NCBI RefSeq assembly: GCF_002090095.1
Contig: NZ_BBRJ01000002.1
Span: 1,798,817-1,862,816, forward strand
Length of the DNA: 64,000 bases
Origin: Demequina sp. NBRC 110053
GTDB lineage: Bacteria > Actinomycetota > Actinomycetes > Actinomycetales > Demequinaceae
Direction of reading: 5' to 3'
In this document: positions 1 to 8,195 of the stretch, piece by piece
Layout of the letters: each line of letters opens with the position of its first letter
How positions within the stretch are numbered: position 1 is the first letter of the stretch
The notes under the pieces: generated by a model
What the model was told of the DNA's origin: nothing
Database searches by the model: none
Seen by the model: only the letters and a program-made list of their open reading frames with translations
Program-made: the position numbers and the translations under genes

Positions 1-659
1 CACACCGCGATCGCGACCTGCAGTGATCGTGTCAGGTGGGTCTCGTGACGCGAGGAGAGATCCCGTGCCCAGGCGGTCACCTCGGGGCTTGCGCTGAACT
101 CGTCGTCCACGATCCGCTGCGGCGCGCCCGACATGCGCCCACTGGAGATGATGATGAGGACCCCGACGGCGACCAAAGTCAGCAGGATGAGCAGCCCGAT
201 GAGCGAGGCAGTCTCCTCGTTCCACGGCCCCACGCCGGCCTGGGCTGCCCCGGACCCGACGATGAGGGCGATAGGCGACAGCACGAACAGCGCGACCGCC
301 AGCCCGATGCGCCGGCTGCTCACGCGCTGGGCGTCGGCGAACGACTGGGCCTCGTCGAGTGTGATGGCCGCATACGACGGCGCGGCGGGGCCACTCGGGC
401 CTGCCGACCCGGCCACCGCATTGGCCCCGGTGCCGGAAGAGATGTCCGCTGAGATGCCGAGGACTGGGGCGACCTCCTCGAGGTTGCCGAAGTCGCGGAT
501 CACCTGCCCGACGGCCTCGTTCTCGGTGCGCCCCTCGGCGATCAGCGACGTGTACGCGTCCTCCATCATGCCCCTCAGCTCGGTCTTCGCCTCGAGCATG
601 CGCGGAGTCTGCGGGTAGGTGCTGAACATGGTGTCCAGGTAGGCGAAGATGACGTTCAC
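1..659 (-). CDS. HAAS-domain membrane protein, 3' end cut by window
   Basis: This is a probable integral membrane partner of the PadR regulator upstream; its function is not known. The GTG start at 659 overlaps the padR stop (GTGA) and follows a strong AAGGAGG site 6 nt upstream, which decides the start. No stop codon occurs before base 1, so the gene runs off the window. Residues 1-70 form an alpha-helical cytoplasmic region (AYLDTMF..., then IRDFGNLEEVAPVLGI) typical of the HAAS/DUF1700 or permease-prefix family that pairs with PadR regulators. Two hydrophobic segments follow (about residues 110-133 and 143-164), and a third begins at the window edge. The pairing suggests the PadR protein controls expression of this membrane protein. 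The family call comes from pattern recognition only. Confidence 0.8.
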   Translation of the reverse strand, partial: MNVIFAYLDTMFSTYPQTPRMLEAKTELRGMMEDAYTSLIAEGRTENEAVGQVIRDFGNLEEVAPVLGISADISSGTGANAVAGSAGPSGPAAPSYAAITLDEAQSFADAQRVSSRRIGLAVALFVLSPIALIVGSGAAQAGVGPWNEETASLIGLLILLTLVAVGVLIIISSGRMSGAPQRIVDDEFSASPEVTAWARDLSSRHETHLTRSLQVAIAV

Positions 660-1000
660 GGGGTGCCTCCTTGAGCGGTTCCGGTGACGAACCGGTCCAC
701 GACGGTCTTGGTGTGGTGCCACTCCTCGGTCTTGAGCGCGACATGCGCGACTCCAGCCTCGGTGATCCGGTAGTAGGTGCGCGGCTTGCCCGTCGGGGAG
801 ACGCCGGCCGACGCGCTCACGAGCCCTCCGGCCTCGAGGCGCTTGACGGCCGAGTACAGCGTGGTCTGCTTGATCGAGTAGTCGTCGCCGCCGATCGCGG
901 TGATGCGCTGGGCGAGCTCGTAGGCATACGACGGACCCTCGCGCAGCAGGGACAGGACCATGAGGTCCACATAGCCCCTGATGGCGTCTGCACTGATCAC
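656..1000 (-). CDS. PadR family transcriptional regulator
   Basis: A 114-aa DNA-binding protein. The N-terminal winged helix reads LMVLSLLREGPSYAYELAQRI, then QTTLYSAVKRLEAGGLV and a wing with PRTYYRITEAG, the standard PadR signature. The protein is short, with only a brief C-terminal dimerisation helix, as in the subgroup-2 type. It is translationally coupled to the downstream HAAS-type membrane protein. A perfect inverted repeat, TACTAC-N4-GTAGTA, lies about 45 bp upstream of its start and is the likely autoregulatory operator. Family membership is clear; the inducer is unknown. Confidence 0.92.
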   Translation of the reverse strand: MISADAIRGYVDLMVLSLLREGPSYAYELAQRITAIGGDDYSIKQTTLYSAVKRLEAGGLVSASAGVSPTGKPRTYYRITEAGVAHVALKTEEWHHTKTVVDRFVTGTAQGGTP

Positions 1001-1043
1001 GAGCGCGCCTCTCGTTCCTCGCCGGCGGATGCTGGCTCTCGCA

Positions 1044-1059
1044 TACTACGACTGTAGTA
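1044..1059. promoter_or_regulatory. Candidate PadR operator (TACTAC-N4-GTAGTA)
   Basis: A perfect 6+6 inverted repeat with a GACT spacer lies 43-59 bp upstream of the padR-like start, followed by a further GTA. Position and symmetry fit an autoregulatory operator for the adjacent PadR gene. The same half-site style is also used by BlaI/MecI-type repressors, but no such gene is present here. The assignment is inferred. Confidence 0.55.
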
Positions 1060-1158
1060 GTACGCGTGTCCAGCCATCGACGTGGGGCCGGCGCCGGCAG
1101 ACGCCGACGGCCCCCGATCGCGAGCGTTCTGCTCGCCGTCAGGGGCCGTGCGAAGACG

Positions 1159-1240
<82 letters not shown>

Positions 1241-1352
1241 GCGGGACTCAGGATACGGCGTGCATCAAACGCCCACGTCACGGCCGACGCGCTCGCTGGG
1301 GCCGGAGAAAGTACCAACCGTGGAGCGTGGGGTGGTGTAGGGGCGGGAGCCG

Positions 1353-1823
1353 TCAGTCGATGCCGAGCTCGCGGCGTAGGCGCGCGACGTGGCCCGTCGC
1401 CTTGACGTTGTACTGCGCGAGCTCGACGGAGCCGTCGGGGTCGACGACGACGGTCGAGCGGATCGAGCCCTCGACCACCTTGCCGTAGTTCATCTTCTCG
1501 CCCCAGGCGCCGTACGCCCGCTGTACCTCAAGGTCGGGGTCGGACACGAGCGTGAAGGTGAGGCCCTCGGCCTCGCGGAACTCCGCCAGCTTCTCGGGGG
1601 AGTCCTTCGAGATGCCGACCACCTCGTAGCCGGCTGCCTGCAGGGCGCTCAGCGAGTCGCGGAAGTCGCAGGCCTCGGTCGTGCAGCCGGGCGTCATGGC
1701 GGCGGGGTAGAAGTACAGGATCACGTGCTTGCCGCGCTGGTCGGACAGGGTGAATGATCCCTGGTCGGTGGTCGCGGTGAAGTCGGGTGCGGCGTCGCCC
1801 TGGGCGAGTCGGGTGTCAGTCAT
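1353..1823 (-). CDS. bcp: Thioredoxin-dependent thiol peroxidase (Bcp-type peroxiredoxin)
   Basis: A cytosolic peroxiredoxin that reduces hydrogen peroxide and organic hydroperoxides using thioredoxin. It is 156 aa, the usual Bcp/PrxQ length. The active-site loop YFYPAAMTPGCTTEA carries the peroxidatic Cys47, and Cys52 five residues later is the resolving cysteine of the atypical two-Cys Bcp group. The thioredoxin fold continues with VVGISKDSPEKLAEF and the C-terminal RSTVVVDPDG strand. It stands alone between two tRNA genes; no regulatory element was recognised. Confidence 0.95.
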   Translation of the reverse strand: MTDTRLAQGDAAPDFTATTDQGSFTLSDQRGKHVILYFYPAAMTPGCTTEACDFRDSLSALQAAGYEVVGISKDSPEKLAEFREAEGLTFTLVSDPDLEVQRAYGAWGEKMNYGKVVEGSIRSTVVVDPDGSVELAQYNVKATGHVARLRRELGID

Positions 1824-1945
1824 GGTGACAACCTAACGTCCGTATGGGAGCCGGCTCTTCCCGGGGGCTGTCGATTTCACAAGCCACGTCCCCGCCTGCT
1901 AAAGTTGTTCTTCGCACCGCGCCGCCACGGCTGCTCGGAACGCGA

Positions 1946-2018
<73 letters not shown>

Positions 2019-2100
2019 CCGATATCGACCTGAGGTCGCCGGGGACGGCGACCGCGCCCCTCGCGACAGGGCGCCGCCTGACACCGATTACGGTGGAGCG

Positions 2101-3147
2101 ATGTCATCCTTGCGCAGCGCTCTCGGCCGACTGAACTCGGCCGCCATCGCGACCGCGTACCGCGCCGAGACGGGCCTGCGCGACTGGTGGGCGAGCCGCG
2201 CGGCCCGCAGCGGATGGAAGCCCGCCGTGCTCCCGTACTCCGGCTACTCGTGCGGGACCTCCGCGCGCGTGCTGGGTCGCGTGGTGCTGGCACCGCCGTC
2301 CTTCGACATCGACGCGCGCCGAGGGATGCGAGGGTGGCGCCACCTGCTGACGCTCGAGCACCCCCGCGCAGACGTGCAGATCGCAGTGGGAGGCGTCACG
2401 GTCGCCGTGAAGGCCGACGACTCGGGCATCGTGGATGCACGGATCGAGCTGGAGCGCGCTCTCCCCGGCGGAGCGGCGAGCGCGACCCTCAAGGTTTCCG
2501 GGCGCGATGCCGTGCGCGCGCCCATCCACGCCGTCAGCGATCGACCGGTCCGCGGCGTGGTGTGCGACATCGACGACACGGCGTGGGTCACCGGCCTCGC
2601 GCATCCCTTCCGCGCCGCATGGCGGACGTTGAGAGGAACCAGCGGATCTCGCCGATCCGTGCCGGGCATGGCGGACCTCGTCGCCCAGACGCTGAGAGAC
2701 GAGCATCACCCTGCGGTGGTGTACGTGAGCAACGGCCCGTGGAACTTCGTCGGCACCATCACGCACTTCCTGGAGCTGCAGGGGTTCCCCGCAGGCGCGC
2801 TGCTGCTGACGGACTGGGGCATCAGCCGGACCCGATGGTTCCGCGACGGGAGACTGCACAAGCGCTCGTCGATCGCGCGACTCATGGAGGACATGCCGCA
2901 TGTCACGTGGGTGCTCGTGGGCGACGACGGCGAGCACGATCCCGAGATCTACATGGCGGCCGCCGCCGACCATCCTGGTCGTGTCGCGGCCATCGTGCTG
3001 AGGCGGGCAGGTCTCTCGCGCGAGGGAGAGGACGTCGGCAGTGCGCACGGCGTGCCGGTCGTGCGGGGAGACGATGGCGACGCGCTCATGCCCTTGCTGC
3101 GAGCTGCGCTGGTGAGGACGGACAGGCCGGCGGGCGGCGTGAGCTGA
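2101..3147 (+). CDS. App1-like (DUF2183) phosphatase domain protein
   Basis: A 348-aa protein of the App1/DUF2183 family, HAD-like phosphatases whose yeast member is a phosphatidate phosphatase. The start is the ATG at 2101, about 80 nt after the tRNA-Lys gene; the open frame extends upstream but only through the tRNA. An N-terminal beta-rich region (to about residue 150) precedes the HAD motif GVVCDIDDTAWVTG, whose first Asp would be the nucleophile. Conserved features that follow are PAVVYVSNGPWNF and WVLVGDDGEHDPEIY. No signal peptide is seen. The bacterial substrate is unknown. A strong hairpin terminator follows the gene. Confidence 0.88.
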   Translation: MSSLRSALGRLNSAAIATAYRAETGLRDWWASRAARSGWKPAVLPYSGYSCGTSARVLGRVVLAPPSFDIDARRGMRGWRHLLTLEHPRADVQIAVGGVTVAVKADDSGIVDARIELERALPGGAASATLKVSGRDAVRAPIHAVSDRPVRGVVCDIDDTAWVTGLAHPFRAAWRTLRGTSGSRRSVPGMADLVAQTLRDEHHPAVVYVSNGPWNFVGTITHFLELQGFPAGALLLTDWGISRTRWFRDGRLHKRSSIARLMEDMPHVTWVLVGDDGEHDPEIYMAAAADHPGRVAAIVLRRAGLSREGEDVGSAHGVPVVRGDDGDALMPLLRAALVRTDRPAGGVS

Positions 3148-3174
3148 CCATCGCACCCACCCGGCGCAGAGCGA

Positions 3175-3206
3175 AGGCCCGGCCCCGCCTGAGCGGGACC
3201 GGGCCT
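3175..3206. terminator. Hairpin terminator between convergent genes
   Basis: A 14-bp stem with one mismatch (AGGCCCGGCCCCGC / GCGGGACCGGGCCT) and a CTGA loop lies in the 73-nt gap between the convergent App1-like gene and the compatible-solute binding-protein gene. It can serve both strands; no U-run is present, as is usual at this GC content. Confidence 0.75.
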
Positions 3207-3220
3207 CTCGCGTGGTGCGG

Positions 3221-4231
3221 CTAGCTGGTGGCCAGCGCGCCGTCGGAGGAGAACACGAGGCCGACGGCCACCTCGCCCGAGGTGATCGCAGTCTTGGTCA
3301 GCGGGCCGCCGGCGTCGAGCGAGCGGAACTCCGCGACCTCGATGCCGTAGGTCTCCTCGAGGCCGGGCTGGCAGAACGGACGCTCGGGGCATTCCGGGGG
3401 GCCGCCGAGGACGATGCCACCGCAGGCCTCGGCGAGCTCGCTCAGGGTGGTCACGCCGTACTGGTCGATGAAGCCCTGCGTCACGGCGAAGGCGTTCTGG
3501 TCCTGTGCGTCGGCGGGGCTGCCGACGGCGAGACCGTTCTCCTCGGCGAGCGGCTCGAGCGCGGCCACCGTCTCGGAGATGTCGCCCGACGCGACGGCGG
3601 TCTCGACGTCGCCGTCGAGGAACTCCGCGAACGTCGCGGCGTACTCGGGGACGATGTCGATCTCCCCACTCGTGAGCGCGGGCAGGTACGTCTCGCGGTT
3701 GCCGATCTCGCGAACCTCGGTGTCGTAGCCTGCCTCGTCGAGCACCTCCGCGTAGATCTCCGCGAGCGTGATGTTCTCGGAGAAGTTCGCCGCGCCGATG
3801 GTCAGCGAACCTGCGCCGTCGGCGCCGTCGATGGTGAGCCCCGCCTGGTCGACCCAGGCCTCGGCGACCTCCTCTGAGGTCTGACGGTCGATGTCGACCG
3901 ACTTGTTGAGCTCGATGAGCGTCTCGGTGTCGAGCGCTGCCGACACCGCGTCGAGGGCCGCGATCACGTCCTCGCTCGCGGCGTCAGCGTTGAGAGCGGG
4001 GATGATGTTGTCCGAGGCCTGGAGCTGCTGGTCGTCCTCGAGGACCACGAGCTGCTCGCCGGGCACTGGCAGGCACTCCTGAGCCATGGCGGACTCGCCT
4101 CCCGTGGCGCCGCCGGTGGCGCCCATGGTCGGCTCGTCCGATCCGTCGGTGCCGGGATCGGAGCTGGAACAGCCTGCCAGCGTCAGGGCGGCGATCGAGA
4201 ATGCCGCCAGGGTCAGGTTGCGAGTGCGCAT
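3221..4231 (-). CDS. Compatible-solute (glycine betaine/choline type) binding lipoprotein, apparently circularly permuted
   Basis: A 336-aa lipoprotein that should capture a quaternary-amine osmoprotectant for the neighbouring permeases. The lipobox LTLAGC places the lipidated Cys at residue 21. In OpuBC/OsmF-type proteins the mature chain starts with an IGS-x-NFTE-type strand and ends with LVVLEDD..., a helix ELN and a VD-rich tail. Here that usual C-terminal segment comes first (LVVLEDDQQLQASDNIIPAL at 61-80, then LIELNKSVDIDRQT and EAWVDQAGL to about 132). The usual N-terminal lobe follows (SLTIGAANFSENITLAEIY from 142), and the protein ends at GLVFSSDGALATS. The two lobes are complete but in permuted order. 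A six-residue GGPPEC/PERPFC stretch carries cysteines. Permease genes lie upstream on the same strand. The permutation is inferred from remembered family order, not from an alignment. Confidence 0.87.
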   Translation of the reverse strand: MRTRNLTLAAFSIAALTLAGCSSSDPGTDGSDEPTMGATGGATGGESAMAQECLPVPGEQLVVLEDDQQLQASDNIIPALNADAASEDVIAALDAVSAALDTETLIELNKSVDIDRQTSEEVAEAWVDQAGLTIDGADGAGSLTIGAANFSENITLAEIYAEVLDEAGYDTEVREIGNRETYLPALTSGEIDIVPEYAATFAEFLDGDVETAVASGDISETVAALEPLAEENGLAVGSPADAQDQNAFAVTQGFIDQYGVTTLSELAEACGGIVLGGPPECPERPFCQPGLEETYGIEVAEFRSLDAGGPLTKTAITSGEVAVGLVFSSDGALATS

Positions 4232-4384
4232 GGGTGCTCCTCGAGTAGGGGACTGTCAGCGTCGCCAACCACCAGCCTGCCTGGTTTCTTCCCAGCGCGC
4301 TGCCCGACGAGGCGTGCCCGACTCGTCGTTCTCGGCGCGAAGAGCACCGAGCGTGGCCCGCGCCGCATGCAGGGGAGTGGTCGG

Positions 4385-5116
4385 TCAGGCCGACGCGGCG
4401 GCCGCGTCGCGCAGCGGAGCGGCGGTCACCGCCTTCTGGAGCCTGGCCATGATCGCATCCGTCGTGAGCGCGAGCGCGGCGACCAGGATCGCTCCCGCGA
4501 GCACCTCGCCGTAGCGCTGCGTCGCGAGCCCCGTGTTGATGATCACGCCCAGTCCACCGCCGGCGACGAGCGCGGCGAGCGGCACCGTCGCGACCGTCTG
4601 GACGGTCGCGGTGCGCAGGCCGGCCGCGATGAGCGGCACGGCGAGCGGGAGCTCGACCCGCGTCGCCACCTGGAACCGCGTGAGTCCCTGTCCGAGCGCG
4701 GCCTCGCGCACGTCCTGGTCGACCTCGGCCATGCCCGTGAAGGTGTTCGACAGGATGGGCGGGAAGGCGAAGATGGCCGCGGCGAGGATCACGGCCTGGT
4801 TGCCGAACCCGATCGCCGATGCGGCGAACAGGGTGAGGAGCGCGAGCGTAGGCACCGCACGGGTCAGGTTGGAGGTCACGACGGTGACGCCACCCCCGCG
4901 CCGCCGATGCCCGAGCCAGACGCCCAGGGGCAGCGCCACGAGCACCGCGAGCGACACGGCGGCGAAGCTCATCCACAGATGCTCGAGGGTGAGGCCGATG
5001 ATCGAGTCCTGCGCGAATCGCCAACCGCCGTCATACGTCGGCGTCGTGATGCCGTTCGCGCCGGTCCAGCTCTCGGGGTCGGTGAGATAGTCCCAGGCCT
5101 CGGAGATGGTGCTCAT
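4385..5116 (-). CDS. Osmoprotectant ABC transporter permease (OpuB/OsmW-like)
   Basis: A 243-aa inner-membrane permease. The ATG at 5116 overlaps the stop of the upstream permease (ATGA) and is preferred over a longer in-frame extension that would run inside that gene. Several hydrophobic helices surround the MetI-type EAA loop (VREAALGQGLTRFQVATRVELPLAVPLIAAG). The N-terminal segment with WRFAQDSIIGLTLEHL matches permeases of glycine-betaine/choline importers. It is the second of two dissimilar permeases and presumably forms a heterodimer with the upstream product. The binding protein follows 153 nt downstream. Confidence 0.92.
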   Translation of the reverse strand: MSTISEAWDYLTDPESWTGANGITTPTYDGGWRFAQDSIIGLTLEHLWMSFAAVSLAVLVALPLGVWLGHRRRGGGVTVVTSNLTRAVPTLALLTLFAASAIGFGNQAVILAAAIFAFPPILSNTFTGMAEVDQDVREAALGQGLTRFQVATRVELPLAVPLIAAGLRTATVQTVATVPLAALVAGGGLGVIINTGLATQRYGEVLAGAILVAALALTTDAIMARLQKAVTAAPLRDAAAASA

Positions 5117-5778
5117 GCGGCGGCCCTCCCGCGCGTCCACGGCGTCGCGAGGCGGCCCGCGAGGACCAGGATGAGGTCGAGGACCAGCGCGAGCGCGAGG
5201 CACAGCAGAGTCGCGGTCATGATCTGCGCGCGGTAGTCGGACTGCAGGCCGCGGAACATCAGCTGGCCCAGTCCGCCGTAGCCCACGACCACGCCCACGG
5301 TGACGAGCGCCACCGTGCTGACGGCGGCGATCCGCAGGCCAGCGATGATCGAGGGGAGCGCATTCGGGAGCTCGACCTGCAGCAGCAGCCGAGTGGGCTC
5401 GTACCCCAGGCCTCGCGCCGCATCGGTCACGTCGCGGTCGACCGACTGGAGACCCACGACGATGTTGCGCACGAGCACCAGCAGCGCATACGCGACCAGC
5501 CCGATGAGCACGGTGGTGCGGCCGATGCCGGTGAACGGGGCCAGCAGTCCGAACAGCGCGAACGACGGGATCGTGTACAGCACGCCGCTGACGCCGAGGA
5601 CCGGCCCCGACAGGGCGGGGACGCGCCGCGCGAGCACGGCGAGAGGGAAGGCGATGGCGATCGCGATCGCGAGCGCCTGCAGCGTGAGCGTGGTGTGGAT
5701 GACCAGCTGCTCGGAGACTTCATCCCAGTTGCGCTGGAGGTAGTCCAGCGAGAACCAGGGGTTGGCGGGCTCATCCAC
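5113..5778 (-). CDS. Osmoprotectant ABC transporter permease
   Basis: A 221-aa inner-membrane protein with about six hydrophobic helices and the EAA loop DVTDAARGLGYEPTRLLLQ, followed by VELPNALPSIIAGLRIAAV. It is the first gene of the minus-strand permease-permease-binding protein operon and starts 121 bp from the divergently transcribed ATPase gene, so one bidirectional promoter region can supply all four parts of the importer. Confidence 0.93.
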   Translation of the reverse strand: MDEPANPWFSLDYLQRNWDEVSEQLVIHTTLTLQALAIAIAIAFPLAVLARRVPALSGPVLGVSGVLYTIPSFALFGLLAPFTGIGRTTVLIGLVAYALLVLVRNIVVGLQSVDRDVTDAARGLGYEPTRLLLQVELPNALPSIIAGLRIAAVSTVALVTVGVVVGYGGLGQLMFRGLQSDYRAQIMTATLLCLALALVLDLILVLAGRLATPWTRGRAAA

Positions 5779-5862
5779 CTCACTGACGCTAGCAGGCCCG
5801 ATGCGACACGCCGGGACGGTGCGCCTCTCGCGCGTTCCTCGACACCTCCCTCAGGGCTCGGC

Positions 5863-5888
5863 TCGGCGGCACGGTTCGGCGGCACGGT
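5863..5888. repeat. 13-bp perfect tandem direct repeat in the divergent promoter region
   Basis: TCGGCGGCACGGT occurs twice in immediate succession, ending 12 bp before the ATPase start codon at 5900. Most of a third partial unit (ACGGTGGCGG) follows and includes the ribosome-binding region. It may be a repeated regulator half-site or a recent duplication; the sequence does not decide. Confidence 0.7.
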
Positions 5889-5899
5889 ACGGTGGCGGA

Positions 5900-6652
5900 A
5901 TGGACCACGCTGGCATCGCCTTCGACCACGTGCGCAAGGAGTACCCCGACGGCACCGTCGCCGTGGAGGACCTCAGCCTTGAGGTCGTGCCCGGCGAGAT
6001 CCTGTGCCTGGTGGGCCCGTCCGGTTGCGGCAAGTCGACGACGTTGCGCATGGTCAATCGCCTGGTCGAACCCACCTCCGGCACCATCACCGTCGACGGG
6101 GCGGACGTGATGAGCCAGGACGCCGTGCAGCTGCGCCGGTCCATCGGCTACGTCATTCAGCACGTGGGCCTGTTCCCGCACCGCACCGTCGCCCAGAACG
6201 TCGCGACGGTGCCTGGCCTGCTCAAGTGGGACAAGCAGCGCACGCGAGCGCGCGGCGAGGAGCTGCTCGACCTCGTGGGGCTTCCTCACGACAAGTACGG
6301 GAGCCGGTACCCGCACGAGCTGTCGGGCGGCGAGCGTCAACGCGTCGGCGTGGCGCGGGCGCTCGCGGTCGAGCCGCCCGTGCTGCTCATGGACGAGCCG
6401 TTCGGCGCGGTCGACCCCCAGCGGCGCCGGAGCCTCCAGCAGGAGTTCAGGGACCTGCAGCGCAGCCTGGGGACCACGGTGATGATGGTGACCCACGACA
6501 TCCGCGAGGCGGTGATCCTCGCTGATCGCATCGCGGTGTTCTCGCAGGGCGGCGTGCTCGAGCAGCTCGGCACGTCGGAGGACGTGAGCGAGAACCCTGC
6601 CAACGCGTTCGTCGAGGATTTCCTGGCGGACTTCGGCGCGCTCCGAGACTAG
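5900..6652 (+). CDS. Osmoprotectant ABC transporter ATP-binding protein
   Basis: A 250-aa cytosolic ATPase that should power the two permeases encoded divergently. Walker A is GPSGCGKST, the Q-loop is [15 protein letters not shown], the signature is [15 protein letters not shown], and Walker B is [12 protein letters not shown], followed by the H-loop THD. It is of the OpuBA/ProV family but has no C-terminal CBS domains, unlike the second system's ATPase in this window. The ATG at 5900 is chosen because domain homology starts there; the longer open frame upstream crosses the divergent promoter. Confidence 0.93.
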   Translation: MDHAGIAFDHVRKEYPDGTVAVEDLSLEVVPGEILCLVGPSGCGKSTTLRMVNRLVEPTSGTITVDGADVMSQDAVQLRRSIGYVIQHVGLFPHRTVAQNVATVPGLLKWDKQRTRARGEELLDLVGLPHDKYGSRYPHELSGGERQRVGVARALAVEPPVLLMDEPFGAVDPQRRRSLQQEFRDLQRSLGTTVMMVTHDIREAVILADRIAVFSQGGVLEQLGTSEDVSENPANAFVEDFLADFGALRD

Positions 6653-6667
6653 GCCGGTGGCGAACGA

Positions 6668-7480
6668 TCAGCGCGCCGGCGAGCCTGGCGTCGCTGAGCC
6701 GTCGTCGGCGATGCCAGTGATCGGCGAGGCGGAGTCGCCTGCGCGCGGTGCCGCCGCGTCGCCCGCGCTCGGCGCCGACGGTTCGCCGTTGCGGGAGCGG
6801 CCCAGACGCCCGGGCTCGCGCCACTTGGATCGCCACCATGCGACCATCCCGCCCTCGGCCTCCTGCGCTTCCCGTTCGAGCCTCTCCTCGGCCTGACGCA
6901 GCTCGCGGTGGCGCCTGCGCCTGCGGCCGGTGGTGACGATCCGGTACACCGAGATGCCGATGAAGATGAAGAGCACGATGACGAGGATCGGCACGAAGAT
7001 CGCGACCAGGCACAGCGCGACGGCGATCGCGTCCTCGGCGAACGAGGCGAGCGGCGCGCCCGTGCCGCCGGTCGTCGCGTTGACCGCGGGGCGGGAGGCC
7101 GCCTTCGAGATGTGCATGGTGAGGGCGACGACGGCGCCCACCAGACCCGCGATGAGCGGGTTGTCCTGCCAGAAGTTCGACTCGTCCACCACGGTCGCGG
7201 CTGCGGTGGCGGCGAAGATGACTCCGCCCACGAGCGGGCGCACCGCCGTCTGGATCAGGTCATTGACGTGATCGACCCCGGGGATCTTGTCGAGGATGAG
7301 CTCTGCGGTCAGGAGCACCAGCGAGATGATGATCGCGGGCCATGACTGCAGCCACTCGAGGTGCGGCGGCAGGTCGATGAACTCGGTGAAGCGGGCGAAG
7401 ACGCCGACGATCACCAGGGGGATGAACGCATTGAGCCCAGCGGCCGCCGCGAGCCCTGCGCCGGTGAGCGCTGCGAGCAT
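6668..7480 (-). CDS. DUF4126 family membrane protein
   Basis: A 270-aa predicted multi-spanning membrane protein of unknown function. The start at 7480 is chosen because GGAGGA lies at the correct distance in front of it; an ATG 12 nt further up is possible. The conserved start LAALTGAGLAAAAGLNAFIPL and the later DKIPGVDHVNDLIQTAVRPLVG match the DUF4126 pattern as I recall it. About four hydrophobic segments follow, then a basic stretch (GRRRRRHRE), a predicted coiled coil rich in Glu/Arg and a low-complexity Ala/Pro/Gly/Ser tail. It is convergent with the ATPase gene (15-bp gap). Confidence 0.83.
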   Translation of the reverse strand: MLAALTGAGLAAAAGLNAFIPLVIVGVFARFTEFIDLPPHLEWLQSWPAIIISLVLLTAELILDKIPGVDHVNDLIQTAVRPLVGGVIFAATAAATVVDESNFWQDNPLIAGLVGAVVALTMHISKAASRPAVNATTGGTGAPLASFAEDAIAVALCLVAIFVPILVIVLFIFIGISVYRIVTTGRRRRRHRELRQAEERLEREAQEAEGGMVAWWRSKWREPGRLGRSRNGEPSAPSAGDAAAPRAGDSASPITGIADDGSATPGSPAR

Positions 7481-7642
7481 CGATTCCTCCATCCCGGACG
7501 TGGCCGGCGGCACGCGCCGCAGGCATGACGCTCCACGATAGCCCGTCGTGGCCGCCGGCCCTGTCGTCGCGCGGATCGGGAGGCCCTGCGGCCATGCCGT
7601 CACGCTGAAGAAGATCAGGGGATCACCCCATGGAAACCAGGG

Positions 7643-7659
7643 TATACACAGAGCGTATA
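7643..7659. promoter_or_regulatory. Candidate PadR operator (TATAC-N7-GTATA)
   Basis: A perfect 5+5 inverted repeat lies 8 to 24 bp upstream of the padR-like ATG at 7668. It sits where the -10 region or leader of this operon should be, so binding would block transcription of the regulator and the downstream ABC genes. This is inferred from position only. Confidence 0.5.
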
Positions 7660-7667
7660 GTCGCGGC

Positions 7668-8195
7668 ATGGACAAGTTGCCGGCCCTCCTGGGCCTCATG
7701 AGCGATCGGCCCACGCACGGCTATGACCTCAAGCATCGGTACGACGAGGTCTTCGCCGCCGGACGGCCCCTCGCGTTCGGCCAGCTCTACGCGACCATCG
7801 CGCGAATGCTGCGCGACGGGCTGATCGTCACCGCCGGAGCAGAGGTCGCCGAGGGTCCCGAGCGCAAGCGCTACGAGGTCACTGACCGGGGACGCGAGCA
7901 CCTGCGTGCCTGGCTGCGCACCCCTGACGACCCGACCCCCGCCCTGCAGACCAACCTGTTCGCGAAGACCGTGCTCGCCCTCATGCTTCACGACGACGCC
8001 GAGGAGCTGCTCGACGTGCAGCGCGCTTCGCATCTGGCCCACATGCGCGCGCTCACGTCGGCGAAGGCAGCGGCCCCGCTGCTCGAGCGGCTCGCCATCG
8101 ATCATGCGCTCTTCCAGATCGAGGCAGACCTGCGCTGGATCGACCTGACCGGCGCTCGCCTCACCGACATCCGCAAGGAGATCCACCATGGCTGA
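7668..8195 (+). CDS. PadR family transcriptional regulator
   Basis: A 175-aa regulator of the long PadR class. The winged helix occupies residues 1-85 (LLGLMSDRPTHGYDLKHRYDE, QLYATIARMLRDGLI, ERKRYEVTDRGREHL). A C-terminal helical domain of the Vir_act_alpha_C type follows (EELLDVQRASHLAHMRAL). The ATG at 7668 fits the start of the family. Its last 8 bp overlap the ATPase gene of an FtsX-type ABC system, so it is the first gene of that operon and probably its repressor, as in many Gram-positive MacB-like units. Confidence 0.94.
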   Translation: MDKLPALLGLMSDRPTHGYDLKHRYDEVFAAGRPLAFGQLYATIARMLRDGLIVTAGAEVAEGPERKRYEVTDRGREHLRAWLRTPDDPTPALQTNLFAKTVLALMLHDDAEELLDVQRASHLAHMRALTSAKAAAPLLERLAIDHALFQIEADLRWIDLTGARLTDIRKEIHHG

